Assembly: GCA_034008185.1 (NCBI GenBank)
Contig: CM067084.1
Coordinates: 60,402,599-60,466,598, forward strand
Length of the DNA stretch: 64,000 bases
Direction: 5' to 3'
Source: Gorsachius magnificus
Lineage: Eukaryota > Chordata > Aves > Pelecaniformes > Ardeidae
The translations under genes and the position numbers were made by a program. The notes under the pieces were generated by a model that was not told the DNA's origin, made no database searches, and saw nothing but the letters and a program-made list of their open reading frames with translations. Positions 1 through 9,856 of the stretch are shown piece by piece. Numbering within the stretch: the stretch's first letter is position 1; the number at the start of each line of letters is the position of its first letter.

Positions 1-3000
1 GGGCATCAGGTTCAGCCCCCAGCTCTGACCTGGTCCAGCTAGATCAGGGCCTTCAGAGACTTGTACAGTCAAGCTCTAAATACTTTGATCAAATGTTCTT
101 CAAATGTTTTTGTATAAACCCCAAATTATTAGAATTTGTATTGTGATTCATGTGTAACAGATGCTTCACTTCATATTATTTTCATTCCAATTTTCAAGAA
201 TTTCCACTTCTTCATTTCTTATTTCTTTGTTGACATTGTCTGTCTTGATTCATATTGCTTTTTCTTCTCTGTTTCCCCAGCTTTTCAGCCAATTCTGTCC
301 CCACTTTTATGCAGGTCACTCCTCTCTTCCTTCTAATTTTAAGTAAAAATCTTAGTCTCTCCTCAGCTTATTTAAAAATAGTTTCTCTCTCATTCATGAT
401 CAACTGAAATAATTGGATCATTCAAACCCTCTGGTTCTATTATGACATTTGTAATGTAGAACACTGTCAATATCATCCATTGATCCAGTAGAATGCATTA
501 TCATAACAAAATGAGGTGAAGGGTAATAATGATCTTTTGCCCTTTTTCCATGCTGGAGGGACAGCTGCTCAGTTGCTTATCCATGTGTGCCTGAGTGTAC
601 TAGGATTTGAAGTTTCATCTGGCAATGCAGCAAGATATCCAGTCCAAGTAACACATCTAAAATTATTCTATTTTATGAGACTGAAAAATTAATTTCTGTG
701 ATCCATTCTGATGACAATTTGAAAAGATAGCATGATGGTTATTGGTGCCTCATGTATAATGTTTTCACTTCAGTATTTCTGTAGCAAGCAAGAACTAACA
801 CACTATAGAAATATAAAGTATGCAGTTTTTCTTTGCTTACACAAAGAAAAGCTTGTGCACACGTACACAAAACCCTTTTATGCACAACTGGTTCAGATTA
901 ACTGAGTTTAGCAGCTGGAAGAAGGCTCTCCCTCTTAGTCCTAACTACATAAAAGGAATCTAAATGTCTGCACTCTGACTTGGGAATACTCTCTCTTGCA
1001 AAGGCACTAAAAAAAACAGATAAAACACTGCTTAACCAGACCCCCTCTGAAATGTTACTATGTATGAGAGCTGACAGAAACAGGGTCAGAGTTACAAAGG
1101 ATGTTTGAGAAGTCCATAATATACAGATCCTGGGTGGTGTTTTAGATTGTGAGATAGAACAGAGGATAGCACACAGTTTCACCTCGAAGATGTCTATGTG
1201 CAGAGATTTCTGTGAGACCTTCAGTTTCTTTGGAGTTTAAAGATATATGACGGATAGTTTACCACACTGGAAACTTGTTTATTAAACTACAACTTTATTA
1301 AGTCTGACAAATGCGAGAGGACGTTTATAGCAAAAGGAAATCTCTGCAGTTTTTCCTGGAGCTGATTAAGGTTAAGAGCTTAAGGCACTTAAAGCTGGGA
1401 GAAGTTTTGGGCCAACAAACAGAAAGACAGAATAAATTTAATCTTTATGGAAACTATATATAGGAAAAGATGCGGCATCAAGAGTGCATATGCACTCATA
1501 TAACTTACACGTAAGTTTATGCCAAAAGTTGTAACCCTAAGCAGACAGTTCTAATTGATTGGAAGAGTACATTTCAGAGAGTCTGAGAAGACTTCTTTAC
1601 AAATAGCAGTGAATTTGTAGGAGTGATAAAGGACTCCTCTCCTACTTCATCTAGAAATCTTGTTTACTCACTGACTCTAGCTGTTCCTGCTGCTTTCTTT
1701 ACCAAAAATTACCTAAGAAACAAACAAAAAAAACCCCAAAAATCTACTGTTAAAGACTTAATCAGTGTATCATAACACAGAAGTACTACGTAAGAAAAAA
1801 CACTTAATCTAAAAACACTAATGTCTTCCTATAGAGTTTTGCAATCATAGAAATGTGAAAAACAAGAAGACAAAAGAAAAGTAGAATGATGAAGCTGTAG
1901 CAAATAGAATGAAATTGCAAATCAGGCTGTAAAACTGAGGACTGTGTCTTAATAAATGAAATTTTGAATAATGAATCTCAAGGTTGGGGGATGAAGAAGA
2001 AGAAGGGGATAGAGCATAAGAAAAATAAATATTTAAGTTTCTTAATCAGTTATTAAAGGAGCAGGAATTCTGAATATCTCCAGAGAAAGTAAGTTATGAC
2101 AGCTCCAGTGAAAGAACCAGTCTGTGTAGTCTGAGAACTTTTAGTATGCTTACTTGCATTTTAGATCGGATTGTTACTAAGTTCTGCCTGCATCCTGCAT
2201 AAATAGTGTAGAGAACCTAGGGCTATTTCAGAGCAGAGTAGTTCAGGCAGTATCTGATAGGAAGGCTCTGTAGAAACAAAGCCTAATACCCAAGGGGAAT
2301 ACAATCCCATTTTCTATTTGCCAGCTCAGTACATAGATTTTTGTGGATCACCTTTCAGACTTACCCAATTTTCTTCATTTGCTGTGAATTATCCTCCTGA
2401 ACCACCAAATTTTGTCCACTGATTTCATGGGAAGCTTAAGTATAAACTGCTGTAGCCCAGTGAATAAGATTTTTGCCATTGCTGGTGCTACAAGCTTTTA
2501 TTTTTCCATCAGGACTAGTCTGAGCTTGTCTTGGACTGAAGTGTTTCCAGCTTGTTTCAGCTTTAGCAAAAATTGTCTAGCAGATGGCTATGGCTTCTTT
2601 TTTTTTTCTTAACTTAGCCCTCTGAACACCAAATGTAATACAGCTACAACAAACCTATGTAGTCATCGAGGTGCATACAAGTTCACCAGTGCTAGGAGAG
2701 TCTATTGTGTAAACGATGTCTAAGTAAAGTGGAAATTTAGCTGGGAACTGAAGACAAGCCAGCTGTCTATATAAAGTAGGTCAAAACCCAAGGAGCAAAG
2801 GTCCCCACCACCATTATCAAGCTTCTCCAGGTGAAGAACTCTGGCTCTGAACCTCCTGCTCCTCTCAGCTGGAGGGAGGTTGGAGCCACTGGACCTAGGG
2901 CCCAAAAGGGACACACAACATCAAATAAAAAGTGCAGATGCTAGGAAGCTTTCATATAGCAACTTTAGCTAGAATATTATTGAGGCTTTTAATGTGTTTA

Positions 3001-4292
3001 TTAGATACTTCAGACTATGAGCGCTAGTGTTACTGTAATTGGACTAATAACTGCTTTTTGCATTTTGATTATGCTATCAAGACTTTACTTAGACTAACAA
3101 TAAATTCTTAGCTCTATGTGTAAGGTGTGTTGCCTACACACCTTATGTTGTCCATAACAAACCATTCAATGCAATTTTATGTTTCCATGAAGTACACTTC
3201 TGGGGCCAAGTTTCTATGTCAAATCTCTGTTTTTAGGATCTGAGAGGCCTAAATTAATCTACAGTGCCATACTCGATCTCTTATTAAATTATTATTTTTC
3301 TTTCCTATTAACTGCCCTACTGAGGAAAAAAATAATTTAAATGGAGGTGGTTTTTTTGAGGAATGATAACAAAAAAAGTTTGTGAACCTATTTTTGAGTC
3401 TCTCCTGGTATAAGTATCTTATGGACAGTTATTCTGATCACAAGTGTGACTGCAAATTCAGTTCTACCAATGTTTTGAAAACATGGCCAAGAATCTCAAA
3501 ACCTGTTCCCAAATGTCATGAAAATACAATGAAATGTAGAAGATTTGGTAGCTTTTGCAAATCCTTATAAAAATGATTTTATAATGGAAAATTTGCTGAC
3601 TTCAGTTTTAGCTTGGGAAATTTTTGTATTCTTTCAGTTTTTCTTTTGTCTCTATATCTAAGCTACATATTAATGTAAATGTCAGAAAACAGGCTTCTTT
3701 CTTCATAATAATAATTAATGTTAGTAACTTAGCTTTTATGTAGTGTAGCTGCACAGTGTGGACTGCCATACTGTGATTCTGTCTTTTCTCTAGCTCATTG
3801 CTCAGCATAAAAGTCAAAAGCACACAGATGAGCCATTAAGTGAAATAAATGTGTAATTGTCAATGGAATTCCTTTCAAATTATATCTCAGTAACTGTCAT
3901 CAGAATCCTGTTATGGGGACTTGAAAGGAATTTACAAAAATCCCCAAATTACTCAGTCTAGGAGATAGTATTGACTAGTGGTTAGATGAAAAGTGTGCAA
4001 GAACTGGATGATTAATTAATTTGCTAATTTTGCAACTGTTCTAAGATTCTTGCATAAACTTTCTTCTATGAAAGTGAGAAGTATTTCTATTTTCTGGTTT
4101 GTTTTTTTTTTTTTTTCACAGACAGCCAATATAAAACCACTGAAGTCCTACTTACATGTTGTTTTGAGAACATTGAGGGCACTGACTCACATTCAAGTTG
4201 TTAACAGCTTCAAAAGCTGAAGCTGGACTTCATGTACATGCCCTTAACACACAGAAAATGTAAGGTGACATAACTTCAAATTTTGTAACTAC
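1..4292. other. Unique AT-rich DNA, no gene recognised
   Basis: No splice-flanked exon, RNA gene or familiar repeat was recognised. Open frames here are short (under about 100 codons) and look like chance. A GC-richer patch at about 2720-2920 could be an old decayed repeat but I cannot name it. There is a 15-base T run near 4101. Confidence 0.6.
3121..3145. repeat. Perfect 10-bp inverted repeat with 5-nt loop
   Basis: TAAGGTGTGT at 3121-3130 is followed by the loop TGCCT and then the exact reverse complement at 3136-3145. It stands alone in AT-rich DNA with no gene next to it. It may be a chance hairpin or a remnant of a mobile-element end. Confidence 0.7.
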
Positions 4293-4297
4293 CTTAT

Positions 4298-4453
4298 TGT
4301 CGTGGTTTAACCCGGCTGGCAACTAAGCACCACGCAGCCGCTCGCTCACTCCCCCCCCTCCCTCAGTGGGATGGGGGAGAGAATCGGAGAAAAGAAAAAA
4401 AAGTAAGACCCGTGGGTTGAGATAGAGACAGTTTAATAAGAGAGAAGAATAAC

Positions 4454-4487
<34 letters not shown>

Positions 4488-4915
4488 TATACAGAATATA
4501 TAAAACAAGTGATGCACAATGCAATTGCTCACCACCCGCTGACCGATGCCCAGCCCGTCCTGAGCAGCGATCACTTCCCCCGGGCCGTGATCACACAGCC
4601 CAAGCTGCGACCACTCTGCCCGCGACCGACCGACCGACTCGACCGACCCGACTGACTAACCCCCCCGAGCATGACGTTATATGGTATGGAATAGCTCTTT
4701 GGACAGTTTGGGTCCTAGCTGTGCTGTACTCCCAGCTTGTTATGCACCTGGCCGAGCAGGAGAAGCTCAAAAAGTCCTTGAGCAGTCTGAGCACTGCTTG
4801 GCAACAACTAAAAACATCAGCGTGTTATCAACATTCTTCTAGTACTAAATCCAAAGCACAGCACTATGCTAGCTTCTGTGAAGAAAATTGACTCTATCCC
4901 AGCTGAAACCAGGAC
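4298..4915 (-). repeat. Element 1 3' LTR
   Basis: 618 bp. On the minus strand it starts TGTCCTGG (4915) and ends CCACGACA (4298). It is nearly identical to the LTR at 10663-11281. It carries a (TAA)n run near 4450-4485, a TATA-like element next to a TGACGT half-CRE near 4673-4685, and ATTAAA as the likely poly(A) signal. The duplication CTTAT abuts its outer end at 4293-4297. Confidence 0.95.
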
Positions 4916-4929
4916 ATTCCACCCCTTAT
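4916..4929 (-). promoter_or_regulatory. Polypurine tract of element 1
   Basis: On the minus strand AATAAGGGGTGGAA lies flush against the TG that starts U3. This is the expected place and composition for the plus-strand primer. Because the tract directly abuts TG, the U3 end of the linear DNA would already be mature without integrase trimming. Confidence 0.75.
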
Positions 4930-5316
4930 TCTATACCATTTACGTCATGCTTAGGTCCTACCCTTACAATACATTCCAATTAATCACCACCATTTTCTCA
5001 TCTTTTTGGTACATACACAGATATCATTCCCTTAGTCTCTGGACCATCCCTCTGAAACGTCCATTGGGTTCATTTAGTCCACGGTTTTGGGCTCCATCTG
5101 TCGTAACAGTCTTTCAGGGCAGGAGAGATGGGGTCTGGTGTTGGGTTTTTGCTTGCTGAAGTCAGTTCTGGTTCCATTCGCTGCACTTCCTTAGTTTCTT
5201 CAAAATTGATTCTTCTTAATCTGGGTGATCCTTACTGCTATACCATTGATAGGATATATAGTAATAGTAAAAATGACATACTATATTATACAGCAATTAA
5301 CATTATACAATTCAGT
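4930..5316 (-). other. Element 1 non-coding tail between integrase and PPT
   Basis: About 390 bp with no long frame on the minus strand. I see no env remnant and no dUTPase motif, although a dUTPase is known downstream of integrase in some mammalian ERVL. The element therefore looks env-less. Confidence 0.7.
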
Positions 5317-7128
5317 TCATTGGCTATTTTCACCAAAAATCAAATCCCTTTGAGGTACACATCGGACTTCCCCATCCTTCCGCATCACCCACCAAGTAGA
5401 GCCAGGTCCTTGAGCAAAAGCAATCCCACGGATGGGTTTGCCTTTGCCTGAGGCAGGAGAAACCCAGACTGTCTTCCCCAGCATATTTTTTACATGCACT
5501 ACAGGGACTTTATCCCCTTCTACAGTACGTAAGAGGTTTGATTGGGCAGGGCCAGCTCGGTTGGCAGATCCTCTAGTGTTGACTAACCAGGTAGCCTTTG
5601 CTAAATGTGTATCCCAATGTTTGAATGTTCCACCACCCATTGCTTTCAGTGTAGTTTTTAACAGTCCATTGTATCGTTCAATTTTCCCAGAGGCTGGTGC
5701 ATGATAGGGGATGTGATAGACCCACTCAATGCCATGCTCTTTGGCCCATTTGTCTATGAGGCTGTTTCGGAAATGAGTTCCGTTGTCTGACTCCATTCTT
5801 TCTGGAGTGCCATGTCGCCACAGGACTTGTTTTTCAAGGCCTAGGATAGTGTTCCGGGCAGTGGCATGGGGCACGGGATATGTTTCCAGCCATCCGGTGG
5901 TCGCTTCCACCATGGTGAGCACATAGCGCTTGCCATGGCGGGTTTGTGTGAGTGTGATATAATCGATCTGCCAAGCCTCTCCATATTTGTATTTCAGCCA
6001 CCATCCTCCATACCAGAGAGGCTTTAACCGCTTGGCTTGTTTGATCGCAGCACACGTTTCACATTCATGGATAATCTGTGCGATAGCGTCCATAGTTAAG
6101 TCCACCCCTCGATCACGAGCCCATCTATATGTTGCATCTCTTCCTTGATGGCCTGAGGTGTCATGGGCCCACCGAGCTAGAAACAATTCACCCTTATGTT
6201 GCCAGTCCAGATCCACCTGAGCCACTTCAATCTTAGCAGCCTGATCTGCCTGCTGGTTGTTTTGATGTTCTTCAGAGGCCCGACTCTTGGGTACATGAGC
6301 ATCTACATGACGTACCTTTACAACCAGGTTCTCCACCCGGCAAGCAATATCTTGCCACAGTGTGGCTGCCCAGATGGGTTTGCCTCTGCACTGCCAGTTG
6401 CTCTGCTTCCATTGCTGCAACCACCCCCACAGGGCATTTGCCACCATCCATGAGTCAGTATAGAGATAGAGCATTGGCCATTTTTCTCTTTCAGCAATAT
6501 CTAAAGCCAGCTGGATGGCTTTCACCTCTGCAAATTGACTTGATTCACCTTCTCCTTCAGCAGTCTCTGCAACTTGTCTTGTAGGACTCCATACAGCAGC
6601 CTTCCACCTTCGATGCTTTCCCACAAGACGACAGGATCCATCAGTGAACAGAGCATATTGCTTCTCGTTTTCTGGCAATTTATTGTACAGCGGGGCCTCT
6701 TCAGCACGCATCACCTCCTCCTCTGATGATACTCCAAAATCTTTGCCTTCTGGCCAGTCCATGATCACTTCCAAGATTCCTGGGCGACTGAGGTTTCCTA
6801 TTCGAGCCCGTTGTGTAATCAGTGCGACCCACTTACTCCACGTAGCATCAGTTGCATGATGTGTAGAGGGGACCTTCCCTTTGAACATCCAGCCCAGCAC
6901 CGGCAGTCGGGGTGCCAGGAGGAGCTGTGCTTCAGTACCAATCACTTCTGAAGCAGCTCGAACCCCTTCATATGCTGCTAATATCTCTTTTTCAGTTGGA
7001 GTATAGTTGGCTTCAGATCCTCTGTATCCCCGACTCCAAAAGCCTAGGGGTCGGCCTCGAGTCTCCCCTGGTGCTTTCTGCCAAAGGCTCCAGGTAGGGC
7101 CGGTCTCTCCGGCTGCGGTGTAGAGCAC
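5317..7128 (-). CDS. pol: Element 1 Pol, RNase H and integrase part
   Basis: A 603-codon frame, in viral order RNase H then integrase. RNase H acidic residues are visible in FTDGS (D163), the EVKAIQ segment (E201) and YTDS (D225), with a further Asp in VDAHV. The integrase zinc domain has H322, H327, C356 and C359. The catalytic core has D389 (QIDY), D448 (SDNG) and E484 (GKIERYN), giving the D,D(35)E spacing. The C-terminus runs to a normal stop and looks complete. The first codons overlap the end of the protease-RT frame, because a one-base insertion in an A7 run at 7130-7136 separates the frames; one A fewer would join them. The start given is only where this frame opens, not a real initiation site. 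The protein would act in the reverse transcription and integration complex. Confidence 0.92.
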   Translation of the reverse strand: MLYTAAGETGPTWSLWQKAPGETRGRPLGFWSRGYRGSEANYTPTEKEILAAYEGVRAASEVIGTEAQLLLAPRLPVLGWMFKGKVPSTHHATDATWSKWVALITQRARIGNLSRPGILEVIMDWPEGKDFGVSSEEEVMRAEEAPLYNKLPENEKQYALFTDGSCRLVGKHRRWKAAVWSPTRQVAETAEGEGESSQFAEVKAIQLALDIAEREKWPMLYLYTDSWMVANALWGWLQQWKQSNWQCRGKPIWAATLWQDIACRVENLVVKVRHVDAHVPKSRASEEHQNNQQADQAAKIEVAQVDLDWQHKGELFLARWAHDTSGHQGRDATYRWARDRGVDLTMDAIAQIIHECETCAAIKQAKRLKPLWYGGWWLKYKYGEAWQIDYITLTQTRHGKRYVLTMVEATTGWLETYPVPHATARNTILGLEKQVLWRHGTPERMESDNGTHFRNSLIDKWAKEHGIEWVYHIPYHAPASGKIERYNGLLKTTLKAMGGGTFKHWDTHLAKATWLVNTRGSANRAGPAQSNLLRTVEGDKVPVVHVKNMLGKTVWVSPASGKGKPIRGIAFAQGPGSTWWVMRKDGEVRCVPQRDLIFGENSQ

Positions 7129-8503
7129 ATTTTTTTACATCTTGCCCTGCCCGGACCGGCCCAAGGGCTACTGCATGCACTATCTCCCGTTTAATTTGTT
7201 CAAAGGCTTGTCGTTGTTCAGGGCCCCATTTGAAATCATGCTTCTTCCGGGTCACTTGGTAGAGAGGGCTTACAATCTGGCTATAATTTGGAATATGCAT
7301 TCTCCAAAAACCCACAACGCCCAAGAAAGCTTGTGTTTCCTTTTTGCTAGTTGGTGGAGACATGGCTGTTATTTTATTGATCACATCCATTGGAATCTGA
7401 CGACGTCCATCTTGCCATTTGATTCCTAAAAGCTGGATCTCCTGTGCAGGTCCTTTGACCTTGCTTTGTTTTATGGCAAAACCGGCCTTCAGAAGGATTT
7501 GGACTATTTTCTTCCCTTTCTCAAAAACTTCTTCTGCTGTATTGCCCCACACAATGATGTCATCAATGTATTGCAGATGTTCTGGAGCATTACCCTGTTC
7601 CAGTGCTGTCTGGATCAATCCATGGCAAATGGTAGGGCTGTGTTTCCACCCCTGGGGCAGTCGATTCCAGGTGTACTGGATGCCCCTCCAAGTGAAAGCA
7701 AACTGTGGCCGGCACTCTGCTGCCAAAGGGATTGAAAAGAAAGCATTTGCAATATCAATTGTGGCATACCACTTGGCTGCCTTTGACTCCAGTTCGTATT
7801 GAAGTTCTAACATGTCCGGCACGGCAGCACTCAGTGGTGGCGTAACTTCATTCAGGCCACGATAGTCTACTGTCAGTCTCCACTCTCCATCAGACTTTCT
7901 CACTGGCCATATGGGACTGTTAAAGGGTGAGCGAGTCTTGCTGATCACTCCTTGGCTCTCCAGTCGACGAATCAGCTTATGGATGGGAATCAGAGAGTGT
8001 CGGTTGGTGCGATATTGCCGCCTGTGCACTGTTGTGGTGGCAATCGGCACTTGTTGTTCTTCAACACTCAGCAACCCCACAACCGAAGGGTCCTTTGAGA
8101 GACCAGGCAAGGTAGACAGCTGCTTAATTTCTTCTGCCTCCAAGGCAGCTATACCAAAAGCCCACCGGTACCCTTTTGGGTCCTTGAAATACCCTCTCCT
8201 GAGGTAGTCTATGCCAAGGATGCACGGAGCATCTGGCCCAGTCACAATGCGGTGCTTTTGCCACTCGTTCCCGGTTAGGCTCACTTCGGCCTCCAATACA
8301 GTCAGCTCTTGAGATCCCCCTGTCACTCCAGAAATACAAATGGATTCTGCCCCTATATGGCTTGATGGCATTAGAGTACACTGTGCACCGGTGTCTACCA
8401 GAGCTCTATACTTCTGTGGGTCTGATGTGCCAGGCCATCGAATCCACACAGTCCAGTAAACCCGGTTGTCCCTTTCCTCCACCTGGCTGGAGGCAGGGCC
8501 CCT
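7013..8503 (-). CDS. pol: Element 1 Pol, protease and reverse transcriptase part
   Basis: This frame is open from the codon after the Gag UAG (AGG at 8503) and has no ATG near its start, so it should be made by readthrough of Gag. Counting from the GTG at 8482, the protease active site is LVDTGA (D30, T31, G32), with a CILGID flap/core segment at about 87-92. RT follows, with the first catalytic Asp in YATID (D243), LPQG at 275-278 and YIDD at 305-308, then thumb and connection segments. The last roughly 40 codons are out of frame after the A7 insertion near 7130. The size and domain order fit a class III pol with protease in the same frame. No stop falls inside PR-RT. Confidence 0.92.
   Translation of the reverse strand, partial: RGPASSQVEERDNRVYWTVWIRWPGTSDPQKYRALVDTGAQCTLMPSSHIGAESICISGVTGGSQELTVLEAEVSLTGNEWQKHRIVTGPDAPCILGIDYLRRGYFKDPKGYRWAFGIAALEAEEIKQLSTLPGLSKDPSVVGLLSVEEQQVPIATTTVHRRQYRTNRHSLIPIHKLIRRLESQGVISKTRSPFNSPIWPVRKSDGEWRLTVDYRGLNEVTPPLSAAVPDMLELQYELESKAAKWYATIDIANAFFSIPLAAECRPQFAFTWRGIQYTWNRLPQGWKHSPTICHGLIQTALEQGNAPEHLQYIDDIIVWGNTAEEVFEKGKKIVQILLKAGFAIKQSKVKGPAQEIQLLGIKWQDGRRQIPMDVINKITAMSPPTSKKETQAFLGVVGFWRMHIPNYSQIVSPLYQVTRKKHDFKWGPEQRQAFEQIKREIVHAVALGPVRAGQDVKKCALHRSRRDRPYLEPLAESTRGDSRPTPRLLESGIQRI
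7130..7136 (-). other. Homopolymer frameshift in element 1 pol
   Basis: A run of seven A on the coding strand. The upstream frame (protease-RT) and downstream frame (RNase H-integrase) are offset by +1 here, consistent with one inserted A. It could be a real mutation or a homopolymer error in the assembly. Confidence 0.75.
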
Positions 8504-8506
8504 CTA
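8476..8506 (-). promoter_or_regulatory. Gag UAG stop followed in frame by Pol, with hairpin: probable readthrough signal
   Basis: TAG at 8506-8504 ends Gag; the next codon (AGG) continues in the same frame into protease. Ten bases downstream, CCTCCA (8493-8488) can pair with TGGAGG (8481-8476) around a six-base loop. Elements 2 and 3 keep both the UAG and the same-frame join, with one mismatch in the stem. MLV-type gammaretroviruses are known to use UAG readthrough with a structure at similar distance. Function here is inferred. Confidence 0.65.
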
Positions 8507-9856
8507 ATTCTGGTCACTGTTGCTCATGGTTTGTGTATACGAGTCAAAAGTTCCTTCATCGCAACCAGAATTAAGATCAGCTCTTCTATTCTGTCTGAAA
8601 AAATGACGTTCTACCCCGTCTTTGGAAATTGGAGCAACAAGTTTCTTGGAAGAGCCCCCTTTTGTGCTTGTTTTTCTTTGCAACTCGCGTACTCGTGCCT
8701 CTAGGGTTGAGGTAGGTTTTCCGTCCCATTTCCTCATGTCCTCTCCATGGTCACGCAGGTAAAACCATAGAGTGCCCCGTGGTGTGTACCCTCGATATTC
8801 TTTTCCTTGAGCAGAAGGGCGCTTACTTCTAATGGCTGAGATACTGGTCTGTACAGGAGAGGTGTAGGGTATACGTTTTTCGAGTCGTTCAACCTTTTGG
8901 GACAGTTTATCCACAGCAGAGACGAGGGAAGAAGAGATACTTTCTTCGTATTCCCGGAGCTGGCTAGCCATTTCATCCACTGTTGGTCCCCGTCCAGCTT
9001 CCCAGTTCATTATTGCCCATGTGTTGGCATATGATGTTGGTGCGCTCCGTAACAACTTCCGCCACATGGGTCGTGTGCACTGGACACTATCTGGATCTTT
9101 AGGCAACTGGTCATTGTCCAGGTCACTATAAATCACTTCCAGGACAGCCAATTCCCTCAGGTACTGAATGCCTTTCTCCATGGTAGTCCATTTGCCTGGG
9201 CGATGTATGACATCTTCCTTGAAGGGATATCTTTCCTTCATGGCTGACAGTAGTCGCCTCCAGAGGCTGAGGACTTGTGTCCCTTTTCCAATCGCTTTGT
9301 CAATGCCCCCTTCCCTAGAAAGGGATCCCAGCTGTTTGGCTTCTTTACCCTCCAGTTCCAGGCTACTGGCCCCATTATCCCAGCATCGGAGCAACCAGGT
9401 GACAAGATGCTCTCCTGCACGACGGCTGAAATCTTTTCTCATATCTCGCAGCTCACCCAAGGATAGAGACCGTGTAGTTTCTGTCTCATTTATGAGCTCT
9501 TCCTCTTCCTCCTCCTTTTGTGATGGCCCTGATTCATCCTCCCTTTCTAAACGAGTTGACTTTCGCTTCCAAGATTTCTTCTTGTGTATAGGGGCAACTG
9601 ATACCGGCACAGGTTCGCTCCCTGCTTCAGCTGCAATGCCTGTTGCTGGGGTTTGAGTAGCTGCAGTGCAGGTTGCAGGGGTTGGAGTAGCAGCAGTGCC
9701 TGTGGCTACGGCTGGAGGAGCTACAGTGGGTGTCACTGGGGTTGGAGTAGCTGCAGTGCCTACGTCCACAGCTGGAGTAGTTACAGCGGGTGTTGCAGGG
9801 GCTGGAGTACCAGCAGTGCCTGTGCCCACAGCTGGAGTAGCTACAGTGGGTGTCAC
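8504..9856 (-). CDS. gag: Element 1 Gag, C-terminal part
   Basis: A 450-codon frame. In order it has the end of the Ala/Thr/Pro repeat (about 1-70), a basic patch KKKSWKRK, an acidic stretch (EEEEEE), a capsid-like helical region (about 130-300) rich in Trp and Leu, a short coiled coil (VDKLSQKVERLEK), and a C-terminal segment with LWFYLRDHGEDMRKWDG. No CCHC zinc knuckle is visible, so RNA binding may rely on the basic patches. The ATG at the frame's start lies inside the repeat and is not a likely initiation codon. The true start is the ATG at 10544, from which it is separated by a frameshift in the minisatellite near 9870. The frame ends at the UAG that precedes in-frame Pol. Confidence 0.85.
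   Translation of the reverse strand: MTPTVATPAVGTGTAGTPAPATPAVTTPAVDVGTAATPTPVTPTVAPPAVATGTAATPTPATCTAATQTPATGIAAEAGSEPVPVSVAPIHKKKSWKRKSTRLEREDESGPSQKEEEEEELINETETTRSLSLGELRDMRKDFSRRAGEHLVTWLLRCWDNGASSLELEGKEAKQLGSLSREGGIDKAIGKGTQVLSLWRRLLSAMKERYPFKEDVIHRPGKWTTMEKGIQYLRELAVLEVIYSDLDNDQLPKDPDSVQCTRPMWRKLLRSAPTSYANTWAIMNWEAGRGPTVDEMASQLREYEESISSSLVSAVDKLSQKVERLEKRIPYTSPVQTSISAIRSKRPSAQGKEYRGYTPRGTLWFYLRDHGEDMRKWDGKPTSTLEARVRELQRKTSTKGGSSKKLVAPISKDGVERHFFRQNRRADLNSGCDEGTFDSYTQTMSNSDQN

Noticed and set aside
2720..2914. 64-codon minus-strand frame in a GC-richer patch
   Set aside because: Short, no family recognised, no splice or promoter context.
4440..4574. Frames coding poly-Tyr or poly-Leu in several LTRs
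   Set aside because: They are translations of the (TAA)n run and of LTR U5/R sequence.
4930..5316. env or dUTPase downstream of integrase in element 1
   Set aside because: Only about 390 bp without a long frame, signal peptide, membrane segment or dUTPase motif.
7130..7136. A7 run as a programmed -1 frameshift site
   Set aside because: The downstream frame is offset by +1, so a -1 slip would not enter it; a single inserted A explains the break.
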